Shown here piece by piece: positions 17,370 to 25,578 of a stretch of 64,000 bases of DNA. Positions within the stretch are counted from its first letter, which is position 1. Each line of letters starts with the position of its first letter. The notes under the pieces were generated by a model. The model worked only from the letters and a program-made list of their open reading frames with translations. It made no database searches and had not been told where the DNA came from. The position numbers and the translations under genes were made by a program. This DNA comes from Acidobacteriaceae bacterium (lineage in GTDB: Bacteria > Acidobacteriota > Terriglobia > Terriglobales > Acidobacteriaceae): the NCBI GenBank assembly GCA_003138975.1, contig PLHQ01000120.1:1-64000 (forward strand), in the 5' to 3' direction.

Positions 17370-17580
17370 TTTGGATTAACGTCCATCCGGCCTAGCATTG
17401 GACCCAACTCGATTCAATAAAGATCACCGTGCCAGCGGCAGTCTCCGCAGCGGCTGCGTGTTGGACGGAAAGTGATGCTGCGCTCTTGTAACGCACGCAA
17501 CTCAGGATCTTTGATTTCGTTCTTCGGAAGCACCTGGGGCCCCGGCAGAAAGAAGCAAGCTGAGGCACAAGCACAAAGGA

Positions 17581-18327
17581 CTAATTCTCCGCATACACGG
17601 GGCCAGCATTGCGGTTGGGCGGATCGGAGATTGCACGGATATACGATATCAGCGCCTGAATGTCAGACTTGCTGAGAGTGTTGCCCCAGGCCGGCATGAG
17701 CGCCGACTTATTGAGCGCAGGACCGCCATGACTGATGATGGCAGTGAGATCGGCATCACTGATTTTGTTCAGCGTATCGCCCTCGGTGAAAGGATGCGGC
17801 TTGATTTCGAGATTATCAAAGTTCGACAACCGCTCGACGGTCGACTCGGGATTGTGGCACCGGTCGCAATACTGATCGCTGAGCTGGCGCCCCAGAGTCT
17901 GCTGATAACCGAGGGCGATCTCTTCGATTCTCAGGTCGACTTTCTTTCGCGCTTTGTCGATGGTGGACGCGGTGAGTTGGTAGCGGCCCGCCATGCCGCC
18001 GAGCGTAACGTTGGTCGTGACCTGGCCGCTGGAATCTGTAAGGCCATTGGCCGGATCGAAGGTTACTCCTGGCGCGGCGCTGAATTCGACAAGCGCGCCG
18101 GGGACGGCAGTGCCTTGCTCATCATTCACCTGCACGACCAGGGGTTGCGGCAGCGACGCACCTGTTTGCGCCGTCTGCTTTCCCCCGCTGGATTCGACGA
18201 TGGCCGCACCAAATGCGGTCGGCTTGGGCGGCGGCGCGGACGCGGTCCTGTGCGAACAGGATATGGCCAGCGACATTACGAGCACGACGGCAAATAAAGT
18301 GTTGGTGGTCAACGAGTGGCGAATCAT
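17581..18327 (-). CDS. Lipoprotein with Ig-like (Big_1-type) domain and monoheme cytochrome c
   Basis: A 248-residue protein. A lipobox-like 'MSLAISC' ends the signal sequence. An Ig-like domain follows ('LVVQVNDEQGTAVPGALVEFSA', about 60-135), then a C-terminal class I cytochrome c domain with one CDRCH site, a distal region 'ALMPAWGNTLSKSDIQALISYI', and a Met axial ligand candidate in 'LMPAW'. I start at 18327 because the ATG overlaps the stop of the octaheme gene by 4 bp (ATGA); the longer ORF only reads antisense into that gene. Last gene of the bc/b6f-like operon, probably an electron carrier held at the membrane. Confidence 0.85.
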   Translation of the reverse strand: MIRHSLTTNTLFAVVLVMSLAISCSHRTASAPPPKPTAFGAAIVESSGGKQTAQTGASLPQPLVVQVNDEQGTAVPGALVEFSAAPGVTFDPANGLTDSSGQVTTNVTLGGMAGRYQLTASTIDKARKKVDLRIEEIALGYQQTLGRQLSDQYCDRCHNPESTVERLSNFDNLEIKPHPFTEGDTLNKISDADLTAIISHGGPALNKSALMPAWGNTLSKSDIQALISYIRAISDPPNRNAGPVYAEN

Positions 18328-20369
18328 TTCTTTGCCACCTCCGATTTGCCTCCGCCTTTTTGCGAGATAAGGAACGCGGTCAGAGCGCGGGCATCTTCGT
18401 CGCTCATGGCGCGGTTGGGTTCCGCCGTGCCGGGGCGCAAGGCTTGCGGATTCTTCATCCACTCGAAGATCCACGCAGCAGTGAGGCGCGAACCTACATT
18501 CGTCAGGGTCGGGCCGATGTAACCCTTGTCGGTCTTGGTATCCACGATGTGGCATCCCTGGCAGGCATACTTGCCGTAGAAGAGCTGTTTGCCCAGCTCA
18601 ACCTGGCCTTGCGGATAGCCGCTCAGCGGCATGGAATCGCGGTCGATCGCCGGATTCTGGTACACGGTCATGATGTAGTCCGTGAGTTCGTTGGCCTCCG
18701 TGTCGGTGAGGTTGAATCTTGGCATACGACGAACCAACGCGGGCCGCAGCGTGTTGGGGTTCTTCAAGAACTCCACCAGCCACTCGCGCTGCACCGAACT
18801 GCCTTCCCAGGTGAGATCGGGCGCCATGTCGCCGCCGTGGCCATTGATGCGATGGCAACTGAAGCAGGCCAGATCGGTCATCAGCTTTCCGGCTTTGCCC
18901 GCGGGCTGGTAGTCCGACTCCAGCTTCGCCGCCACCGTCAATGATGGAGGCAGGGTGGCGGCACGGTCGTTGAGCGCAAGCAGAGCAGTGGCGAGTGAAT
19001 CTATCTGCGCCGGGGTGAAGCTGTACTGCGGCATCTTCAGAGCTTGTCCAAACCAGCGCGGCTGCTTGATCTTGGCCGCGACGTAATCGGGAAGCGTGTG
19101 CTGCATGCCCGGGAGGAACACCAGCTGAGTGATCGGCTTGCTTCCGATGCGGCTGAGTTCGGGCGCAAAGTTTTCCGGCTTCTTGATGCCACCGATCTCA
19201 TGACAAGAGGCACAGCCGTAGTCGGAAACCAGGCGCTTGCCGTGTGCGATCTGCTCAGGAGTCGCAGCTTCGAGATGGACGTTCGCGAGCAGATCGGAAT
19301 CGGTTTTGGCCAGCAGGAATCCGGTGAAAGTCGCGACTTGAGGATCGTTGAAGCGGTAGTGCGGCATCGCGGTTTCTGGGTCGTAATCACGCGGATTGCG
19401 TAGCCACGCCTGCAACCACTCGGGCCTCACTTTGCTGCCAATGCGAGTCAACTCGGGGCCTAGATCGCCACCAACCAGATTGCCAGCGGCATTTTGTACC
19501 GCGTGGCATGACGCGCAGAAGGATTCTCCGTACAAGCTGGCGCCCGCCGTGGGATCAGTCGGTGCCTTCGCCGTAAGCGTGGCAGTGTCTCCGGGCAGCG
19601 GAGTACTGTTCGCAATCAAGAACGCGGATATATCCCGCACATCGTCATCGCTCAACTTGAAATTCGGCATCGTCGCCGTGCTCGCGTAGGCTTGCGGATC
19701 CTTCAACCAGGCATAAATCCACTCGCGCGTGGTCTTGTCGGCGATGTGCTCGAGAGACGGCGGATCGTCGGTTGGCTTCATGGTCGTGGCATCGGGCAGT
19801 TTCACTGTGTGGCAGCGAACGCAGCCGTAGCGGGAAAGCAGATGCCGGCCTTGATTCAGTTGAGGCACGCCCGGGAGCGGCCCGCGATGGCATTCGCCGC
19901 ACGACGACTCGATGTATTTCGCCGGCAGAATCGGCTGCTCCCACGCCAGCGTGCTGTTGTGCGCTTCGGCTACCGTAGTGGCGGCGCCCTGCCCGCGATG
20001 GCAGACGGTGCATCCGAATTGGTCGAGCTTATGTGGAATCACGGGATGCGGGCGGAATGGCTGCACGTTCACGTCGGCGAGGCTGGCTTCTTTCAAACCA
20101 ACGTGGCAACTGGTACAGCGGTCGACCACGCCGAGGTCGGGCAGCCAGATCTGCTGAATCCCTCCCTGAAAATGGCGTTGCAGAGTGACCGCATCGCTGC
20201 GGTTGCGAATCATCTTCAAATAGCCGTGCTGATAATGACGCCATTCGCTGAAGTAGTTTTTCGCGGGGGCGATGGCGAGCGAAACCAGAAACACCAGGCT
20301 GACCACACCGAAGGCGCGAACGCTGTCCCCGAACAGCTTCTGCCACAGCGATTTGAGTTTCTCTTTCAT
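18324..20369 (-). CDS. Octaheme c-type cytochrome of the b6f-like operon
   Basis: A 681-residue protein with one N-terminal membrane helix ('AFGVVSLVFLVSLAIA') and eight CXXCH sites: CTSCH, CTVCH, CGECH, CVRCH, CASCH, CASCH, CFSCH and CQGCH. The N-terminal 150 residues hold four closely spaced sites. The remainder is a chain of four class I cytochrome domains, each with a 'P.L..IG.....W...W...P' pattern and a 'MP.(F/Y)' axial methionine. It follows the subunit IV gene by 7 bp and overlaps the next cytochrome gene by 4 bp. No cytochrome c1 or f gene is present, so this protein likely takes electrons from the Rieske centre. Confidence 0.88.
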   Translation of the reverse strand: MKEKLKSLWQKLFGDSVRAFGVVSLVFLVSLAIAPAKNYFSEWRHYQHGYLKMIRNRSDAVTLQRHFQGGIQQIWLPDLGVVDRCTSCHVGLKEASLADVNVQPFRPHPVIPHKLDQFGCTVCHRGQGAATTVAEAHNSTLAWEQPILPAKYIESSCGECHRGPLPGVPQLNQGRHLLSRYGCVRCHTVKLPDATTMKPTDDPPSLEHIADKTTREWIYAWLKDPQAYASTATMPNFKLSDDDVRDISAFLIANSTPLPGDTATLTAKAPTDPTAGASLYGESFCASCHAVQNAAGNLVGGDLGPELTRIGSKVRPEWLQAWLRNPRDYDPETAMPHYRFNDPQVATFTGFLLAKTDSDLLANVHLEAATPEQIAHGKRLVSDYGCASCHEIGGIKKPENFAPELSRIGSKPITQLVFLPGMQHTLPDYVAAKIKQPRWFGQALKMPQYSFTPAQIDSLATALLALNDRAATLPPSLTVAAKLESDYQPAGKAGKLMTDLACFSCHRINGHGGDMAPDLTWEGSSVQREWLVEFLKNPNTLRPALVRRMPRFNLTDTEANELTDYIMTVYQNPAIDRDSMPLSGYPQGQVELGKQLFYGKYACQGCHIVDTKTDKGYIGPTLTNVGSRLTAAWIFEWMKNPQALRPGTAEPNRAMSDEDARALTAFLISQKGGGKSEVAKK

Positions 20370-20376
20370 GAGCGCA

Positions 20377-21084
20377 CTAAGACCCTTGCCACGGCCACAC
20401 CCAGGACCATCCCGGCCCGCGAAAAAATGTGCCGATGGCGGTCAATACCACCAGCTCAAACAAGAACCATGTCATCACCCAATAGGAGAGCGGCCTGGCC
20501 GCCAGATAGCGGCGGAAAGCCGAGGGCGACTGCGGAGAACTCTGCGCCGCCAGGAGCATCACAGCGGCCATGATCAACGTCGGGACAAGGGCCGCGTACA
20601 CCTTGAAAAACAAAAGGAACAACGACAGGGCGATTGCGACGAAATAGAAGACTCGTAGCCTCCTTAAGCGATCCTTCAAGAAGAGTCCTTCCGCTTCGAT
20701 GTTGACCTTGAAGTACGGAATAACAACCAGCGCCATCACCACCAGCCCCGGAGCCAGCACACCTGCGACGACCGGCGGGAAGTAGTGCAGCATTTCCTGC
20801 AGCCCGAGAAAATACCAGGGAGCCTTCGCCGGGTTGGGGGTGTGAGAAGGATCTGCCAGTCCTTCGAGCGGCGCATTGAACACGAGTGCAATCCATACCA
20901 GTGCAATGGCAAGCACTTGAATGGCGACGACTGCACGAAACAGTACCTCGGGGAAACTCTGTACCTGTTCTTCGTCGGCGGTCTTCACCTGCGCCGAAGT
21001 GCGGCGGGTGATGAAAACGATACGACGCGGAGATTTCTTCGCGTTGGAGTCAATGCCCGCTGTGAAGTCTTTGGAGTCGGCCAT
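20377..21084 (-). CDS. petD: Cytochrome b6f-type subunit IV (cytochrome b C-terminal half)
   Basis: A 235-residue membrane protein with about four to five hydrophobic segments. The quinol-site region reads 'NPAKAPWYFLGLQEMLHYFPP', where the classical PEWY is replaced by APWY as in many non-photosynthetic split cytochrome b proteins. The ATG at 21084 lies two bases after the stop of the cytochrome b6 gene. The longer track ORF is an antisense or out-of-frame extension. Together with the b6 subunit it forms the transmembrane quinol-oxidising core. The gene symbol is by homology of role only. Confidence 0.85.
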   Translation of the reverse strand: MADSKDFTAGIDSNAKKSPRRIVFITRRTSAQVKTADEEQVQSFPEVLFRAVVAIQVLAIALVWIALVFNAPLEGLADPSHTPNPAKAPWYFLGLQEMLHYFPPVVAGVLAPGLVVMALVVIPYFKVNIEAEGLFLKDRLRRLRVFYFVAIALSLFLLFFKVYAALVPTLIMAAVMLLAAQSSPQSPSAFRRYLAARPLSYWVMTWFLFELVVLTAIGTFFRGPGWSWVWPWQGS

Positions 21085-21086
21085 GA

Positions 21087-21881
21087 TTATTGCGCCTCCT
21101 TCGCGGTTGTGGCGACCGCGGAAGCATTCGCCCGCAGCGTCGCCGGTTCGCTGGCGTGCGAGTAGAGGCCGCCGTCTTTGCGGATGCGCCAGAAGTGGAT
21201 AGCAACGAAGAACATCGCCGTCAACGGAAGAATCATGCAGTGCAGCACATAAAAGCGCAGCAGCGCGTTGGCGTTGACCGCGTGCCCGCCGAGCAGCAGG
21301 AAATGAATCTTGTCGCCCATGACCGGGACCGCAGACGCGATATTCGATCCGACCGTAATTGCCCAGTAGGCCAGTTGGTCCCAGGGAAGCAAGTAGCCGG
21401 TGTAGCTGAGCAGCAGCGTCATTAGCAAAAGCACCACACCAATCACCCAGTTGAACTCGCGTGGAGTGCGGTAAGCGCCGCGATAAAAAACCTTGAACAT
21501 ATGCGCAAAGACCAGGAAAACCATGGCGTGCGCCGACCAGCGATGCAAATTGCGCAGAAACAGTCCGGACGAGACCACGAACTGCAAATCCTTCGTGTCG
21601 GCGTAAGCCTGCGGCGCGGATGGGTGATAGTAGAGCATCAAAGGGATTCCGGTCGCGACCAAAATAAGAAAAGTTCCCAGCGTCAGCGTGCCCAAATACC
21701 AAGTCCCGCTAAAGCTGAGCATCCGCGTGCGCACCTTGGTGGAGAACAGGTGGAGGAACACGTTCTGCTGGATGGCCAGCGCGCGATGGAGTGTGCTTGA
21801 ACCGGCGCCGCTGCGGAAGATCGAGCGCCACACCCGCGTGCCCCGCAAATCTTCGAAGTACTGGTCGAATGTTTTCGCCAT
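21087..21881 (-). CDS. petB: Cytochrome b6-like subunit (cytochrome b N-terminal half)
   Basis: A 264-residue protein with four core helices. Heme-ligand histidines are H-X13-H in helix B ('[16 protein letters not shown]') and H-X14-H in helix D ('[17 protein letters not shown]'); the 14-residue spacing in helix D is the b6f-type pattern. '[17 protein letters not shown]' is the conserved cd-helix/Qo region. I start at 21881 ('[12 protein letters not shown]'), two bases after the Rieske stop, instead of the longer ORF. It binds two b hemes and transfers electrons across the membrane from quinol. Confidence 0.92.
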   Translation of the reverse strand: MAKTFDQYFEDLRGTRVWRSIFRSGAGSSTLHRALAIQQNVFLHLFSTKVRTRMLSFSGTWYLGTLTLGTFLILVATGIPLMLYYHPSAPQAYADTKDLQFVVSSGLFLRNLHRWSAHAMVFLVFAHMFKVFYRGAYRTPREFNWVIGVVLLLMTLLLSYTGYLLPWDQLAYWAITVGSNIASAVPVMGDKIHFLLLGGHAVNANALLRFYVLHCMILPLTAMFFVAIHFWRIRKDGGLYSHASEPATLRANASAVATTAKEAQ

Positions 21882-21883
21882 GC

Positions 21884-22384
21884 TCAGACCCTCAAGAAGG
21901 AATCCCGCTGCAGCGGAGGAACGTCGGTGGAGCGGTCCACCAGAAGATCTCCGTCGTCGTTGAGCCAGACGCGCTTCCACGGCAGGGGCCTGGGTGCGGG
22001 GCCTTCAATCTTGACCCCGTAGCGCGTGAACTTGCTGCCATGGCACGGGCAGGCGATGATGCCCAGTTCCGGTTTCCATGCCGTGAGGCAGCCCAGATGC
22101 GTGCACACCGCGCTCAGCGCGAAGTAACCCTCCTGTGAATGGATGAGGTAGATACCGGTATTAACGTCGAGGGTGACCGAATCGAGCGGATAACGGTCCG
22201 GGTTGCCTGCGTTGACGATCGGCGAAGGCTCGTAGAGCACATTCGGCGATAGAAATTGATAGGCGAAGGCGGCCGTACCCGCGGCAGCGATACTCAAGGA
22301 GCCCAGTCCCAGCTTCGCGAAGAATTGCCTGCGGTCGACGTTGTCGTTCGGTAAAACAGGGGTCGTCTTGTTTTCCTCTGCCAT
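21884..22384 (-). CDS. petC: Rieske 2Fe-2S protein of the b6f-like complex
   Basis: A 166-residue protein. A twin-arginine-like anchor ('[20 protein letters not shown]') precedes a Rieske domain with both cluster motifs, 'CTHLGCL' and 'CPCHGSKF'. The disulfide cysteines of high-potential Rieske proteins are present within these boxes. GAGGTAGCT precedes the ATG as a Shine-Dalgarno. It sits between the FAD oxidoreductase (2-bp gap) and cytochrome b6 (2-bp gap), in line with a role as the mobile 2Fe-2S subunit passing electrons from quinol to the c-type cytochromes. Confidence 0.93.
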   Translation of the reverse strand: MAEENKTTPVLPNDNVDRRQFFAKLGLGSLSIAAAGTAAFAYQFLSPNVLYEPSPIVNAGNPDRYPLDSVTLDVNTGIYLIHSQEGYFALSAVCTHLGCLTAWKPELGIIACPCHGSKFTRYGVKIEGPAPRPLPWKRVWLNDDGDLLVDRSTDVPPLQRDSFLRV

Positions 22385-22386
22385 AG

Positions 22387-24369
22387 CTACCTCGAGGTTC
22401 CTGCTGTTGCCGCCGGCGTCCGCAGACCGGCACCGATCGCCTCCACGGAGATCAAACCTGTTGGTTCCGCGGGAAGCAGGTTGTACGACTCCATGGTGAT
22501 CGTGCCGACCGGACAGCGCATGGCGCAGAGGCCGCAGCGGATGCAGCGCGTCTCATCCTTCAGCATGGCGGCACCGGTTACGATGCCCAGTTCATCGGCC
22601 GCTACTTCGTCGAATTCCACGCCGAAGCATTCCTGGTTGTCGCGGATGTACTGCACAGTCTGGGGTTCGAAATCGATGCGATCGAGCGAAACCAGCTCCA
22701 GACATTTCTCCGGACAAACATCCACGCAGCCCCCGCACAGAATGCACATGCTCCCGTCTTCCGGCGTGCCTTCGAAAATCGTGTTCACCCAGCAGTGCAG
22801 GCAGCGTTGCGCTTCCGCTATCGCTTCAGGAGCGTCGTAGCCAACTTCCACTTCAGTTACGCCGGTCCTTCGCTCGAGGGGAAGCATCGGCACCGGCTGG
22901 CGGTTGATGTCCAGATAGTCCAGCGGCATGCTGTGCCGCTTTAATACTTCGACTTCGATGATGGGCTCGGGATGTTTATTTTTGCGGAGGTATTCGTCGA
23001 TTCCGACCGAGGCGCGTTTGCCATCGCCTACGCTGTCGATAATCAGGCGTGGGCCGAAGACGCAATCGCCGCCGGCGAAGATTCCAGCAGCCGAAGTCAT
23101 CAGCGTTTCTGGATTGACGGCGATCAGGCCGCGGGGAGAGAGTTCGATCTTATCTTCGAGCGTGAGGAAGTCGAGGCGCGGGGCCTGGCCGATGGCCATG
23201 ATGACGGTGTCGCACTCGATCTGGCTTTCGCTGCCCTCGAAGAACGCCGGATTGAAGCGTTTGTTCTGATCGAAAACCCATTTTGTTTTGAGCGTTTCGA
23301 GTGCAATCACCTTGCCATCTTTGCCCACCATCCGTTTGGGGCCAAGACCCGGGTGCATGCGGATGCCTTCTTGTTCGGCTTCCTCAATCTCTTCAAGGGC
23401 GGCTGGCATTTCTTCGCGGCGCTCCAGGCAGACGAGATTCACCTCGCGAGCGCCCATGCGCAGGGCGGAAAGAGAAATGTCGACCATCTCTCGCGTCGCG
23501 ACGGCGGTCATGTTTTCCGCGGAAGGCTCCGCATCCTGTACTCCGCCAGCATGTTGACGCACTACTTCGCGAGCAGCGGAGCGCGCCACGTCCATGGCCA
23601 CGTTGCCGCCCCCGATCACGATCACTTTCTTGCCAATTGTAAATTTGTAGCCGAGGTTTACATTGAGCAGAAAGTCGATGCCCTTGTGTACGCCATCGAG
23701 ATCGACTCCGGGAATGCTGAGATCGCGGCTGCGATGCGCGCCCACAGCGATGAGCACGGCGTCAAATCCCTGGCGGCGCAGATCGGAGATCGTAAAGTCG
23801 CGGCCAGCCGCGTGATTCAACTTCAGAGTGATGTCGCCAGTTTCAAGGATCTCGCGCACTTGCGCTTCGACCACATCGCGCGGCAGGCGATATTCGGGGA
23901 TTCCAAGGTACAGCATTCCGCCCGCCACCGGCGCGGCTTCGAAAATCGTCACCCCGTATCCCATGAGTGCAAGATCGTGCGCGGCCGACAGTCCCACCGG
24001 GCCGCCACCGACCACGGCCACCTTGTAAGGAAGCTTCTTCTGTCCCCGCCCTTCATTGACGTGAATGGGATGTTTCGACTCAGGCCCGAACTGCTCGGTG
24101 AGAAAACGCTTGAGAGCGCGAATGGAAATGGGCCGGTCAATCTCGCCCCGGCGGCAGGCGGTTTCGCACGGATGTGCACACACTCTCCCGCAGATGCTGG
24201 CGAGCGGATTGGGGTCGCGCGCAATGCGATAAGCCTCTTCGAAGCGGCCCTCGGCAATCAGGCCGACATAGCGTCCGGCGTTGGTGTGCGCTGGACACGC
24301 CATCATGCAAGGGAAGTTCGTATTCAGCCAATCCCCGTCCACCTTTTTGTTCTTGTATCGCTTCAGCAT
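22387..24369 (-). CDS. GltD/NfnB-like FAD-NAD(P)H oxidoreductase with C-terminal 4Fe-4S ferredoxin domain
   Basis: A 660-residue cytoplasmic-type flavoprotein. The N-terminal cysteine region ('CMMACPAHTNAGRYV', 'CGRVCAHPCETACRRGEID') matches the 4Fe-4S domain of glutamate synthase small subunits. An FAD dinucleotide fold ('VAVVGGGPVGLSAAHDLA') and an NAD(P)H fold ('VIVIGGGNVAMDVARSA') follow. The C-terminus adds ferredoxin sites 'CILCGGCVDVCPEKC' and 'CIRCGLCAMRCP'. No glutamate synthase large subunit is adjacent. It lies 2 bp upstream of the Rieske gene in the b6f-like operon, so it may link NAD(P)H or ferredoxin to this respiratory chain. Partner and direction are inference. Confidence 0.85.
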   Translation of the reverse strand: MLKRYKNKKVDGDWLNTNFPCMMACPAHTNAGRYVGLIAEGRFEEAYRIARDPNPLASICGRVCAHPCETACRRGEIDRPISIRALKRFLTEQFGPESKHPIHVNEGRGQKKLPYKVAVVGGGPVGLSAAHDLALMGYGVTIFEAAPVAGGMLYLGIPEYRLPRDVVEAQVREILETGDITLKLNHAAGRDFTISDLRRQGFDAVLIAVGAHRSRDLSIPGVDLDGVHKGIDFLLNVNLGYKFTIGKKVIVIGGGNVAMDVARSAAREVVRQHAGGVQDAEPSAENMTAVATREMVDISLSALRMGAREVNLVCLERREEMPAALEEIEEAEQEGIRMHPGLGPKRMVGKDGKVIALETLKTKWVFDQNKRFNPAFFEGSESQIECDTVIMAIGQAPRLDFLTLEDKIELSPRGLIAVNPETLMTSAAGIFAGGDCVFGPRLIIDSVGDGKRASVGIDEYLRKNKHPEPIIEVEVLKRHSMPLDYLDINRQPVPMLPLERRTGVTEVEVGYDAPEAIAEAQRCLHCWVNTIFEGTPEDGSMCILCGGCVDVCPEKCLELVSLDRIDFEPQTVQYIRDNQECFGVEFDEVAADELGIVTGAAMLKDETRCIRCGLCAMRCPVGTITMESYNLLPAEPTGLISVEAIGAGLRTPAATAGTSR

Positions 24370-24447
24370 GATTGGCGATTCGTACAGTTCTTACAGAAAG
24401 TTTGTACGCGAACGAATTGAAGAACGGAGGTCTGAGGCCACCCTCCC

Positions 24448-25047
24448 TCAGTGACCTACGGTGGCTAATTTGATCAACGTGAAATCCGCCGTGGTAGCGC
24501 CCGAAACAGTGACCGGTTTGGACTGGCCCTTCGCACCTTCATTCCATGCGGTCACGGTGTAACTCCCATCGGGGACATTCTCGATTTTGTAGGTCCCGGA
24601 TTTGTCGGTTTGTGCGAAGTAGGGAGTCGGCGAGACAATGATGTGCGCCTCCATCTCAGGATGCACGTAGCACATCAACGGAATCGCGCCGGGATTATCG
24701 AATTTGAATTCGCGCTTTTCTCCCTTCGGCCAAGTGCCCATGTTGTGTGCCAACCTCTTGTTGCCTCCGACCGAACTCCACGCGACGTTATGCGCAACGG
24801 TGTCGCTGTTCTGGAAGTCCACGGTGGTACCTTGCTGCACAACGAGAACGCTCGGTTGAAATAAAAGATTCTTCTGATCCATCAGGGCGTGCGCGGTGGG
24901 CGCTGGAAAGGTTTTCCCGGGAATGGCTTCAATGTAGACTACCGATTCACCGGAAACACCTGACACTTTGCCGCTGATCGTGCCAGCATTCGCCGCGGCG
25001 GTAAAGGTCAAGGTCACAACGAGTGCCACTAGTACTTTCCGCTTCAT
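24448..25047 (-). CDS. Cupredoxin + carboxypeptidase-regulatory-like domain protein (bc operon leader gene)
   Basis: A 199-residue exported protein with a signal peptide (residues 1-20). Its plastocyanin-like domain has copper-ligand candidates His in 'TVAHNVAW' and the Cys-His-Met group in 'CYVHPEMEAHI'. A C-terminal beta-sandwich of the carboxypeptidase-regulatory type follows ('GTYKIENVPDGSYTVTAWNEG'). I start at 25047, preceded by GAGGAGAAATC; the longer ORF adds only upstream codons. It heads the b6f-like operon, and its architecture matches the protein at 52252-52983, which heads the oxidase operon. Likely a periplasmic copper electron carrier. Confidence 0.85.
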   Translation of the reverse strand: MKRKVLVALVVTLTFTAAANAGTISGKVSGVSGESVVYIEAIPGKTFPAPTAHALMDQKNLLFQPSVLVVQQGTTVDFQNSDTVAHNVAWSSVGGNKRLAHNMGTWPKGEKREFKFDNPGAIPLMCYVHPEMEAHIIVSPTPYFAQTDKSGTYKIENVPDGSYTVTAWNEGAKGQSKPVTVSGATTADFTLIKLATVGH

Positions 25048-25184
25048 GATTTCTCCTCGCAATGACGTTTTGTCTGTTGTCACCCAGTTCAATGCGTGAC
25101 CAGTGGATCCGAGCATATTGCCATGGCAACGGCTCTACCCCACATGTGAGTTTCAAGGACTCTATCATTTTGTCAAGTGTGGGC

Positions 25185-25200
25185 TGTGACCGTGATCACA
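25185..25200. promoter_or_regulatory. CRP/FNR-family type operator upstream of the b6f-like operon
   Basis: TGTGACCGTGATCACA is an exact TGTGA-N6-TCACA dyad, the consensus of CRP-type regulators. It lies 138 bp before the cupredoxin start and just upstream of a minus-strand TTGACA, as expected for an activator site. A second exact dyad of this form lies ahead of the oxidase operon. The regulator is not encoded in this window. Confidence 0.6.
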
Positions 25201-25466
25201 CCTGAATGTGATCATGGGCAACAAGCTCTGTCGCCAGCTTGGGTTCGCTATAAATGTCGTATGGGCTGATATTGATCGACCGCGCTTGATTTAATGGCGA
25301 ATCCAGCTCGAACTGGCCCACACGTACGAGGACTTCGTCGAGGCGCTGCCGAATTGAGGTAAAAGCAACACCATCCGAGGTCCCGGGCAAATGCTCTGGG
25401 CGGGTCTTTTTTCTGCAAGCCCTCACTGTCGCCATTCAGAGGTACCTTCTGGATCTTCAAATTAGC

Positions 25467-25496
25467 TTGACAAATCCCAGGCATGGTAAGTATAAG
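25467..25496 (+). promoter_or_regulatory. Sigma-70-type promoter for the TonB-dependent receptor gene
   Basis: TTGACA (25467-25472) and TATAAG (25491-25496) are separated by 18 bp. They lie about 80 bp upstream of the receptor's ATG, which has its own GGAGGG Shine-Dalgarno. This is the best match to a consensus promoter that I found in the window. Confidence 0.6.
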
Positions 25497-25578
25497 ATCG
25501 AAATCGAAAGAAATCGTAAGCGACCCGTAACCAGCCGTAAATCGGACGTACAGAATACGATCACATGCGGAGGGCGCC

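Larger units (their letters stand above)
25048..25578. other. Intergenic regulatory region between the bc-type operon and the TonB receptor
   Basis: These 531 bp between divergent genes hold no ORF I can support. The short ORFs at 25196-25435 and 25248-25592 lack family features. The region contains a CRP/FNR-type dyad at 25185-25200, a minus-strand TTGACA (as TGTCAA at 25171-25176) facing the bc-type operon, and a clear sigma-70-like promoter facing the TonB receptor at 25467-25496. Confidence 0.6.

Noticed and set aside
22387-24369. Glutamate synthase small subunit (gltD)
   Set aside because: No gltB large subunit nearby, and an added C-terminal ferredoxin domain plus position in the b6f-like operon argue for a respiratory role.
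22972-24420. 482-codon plus-strand ORF
   Set aside because: Antisense shadow of the GltD-like flavoprotein gene.
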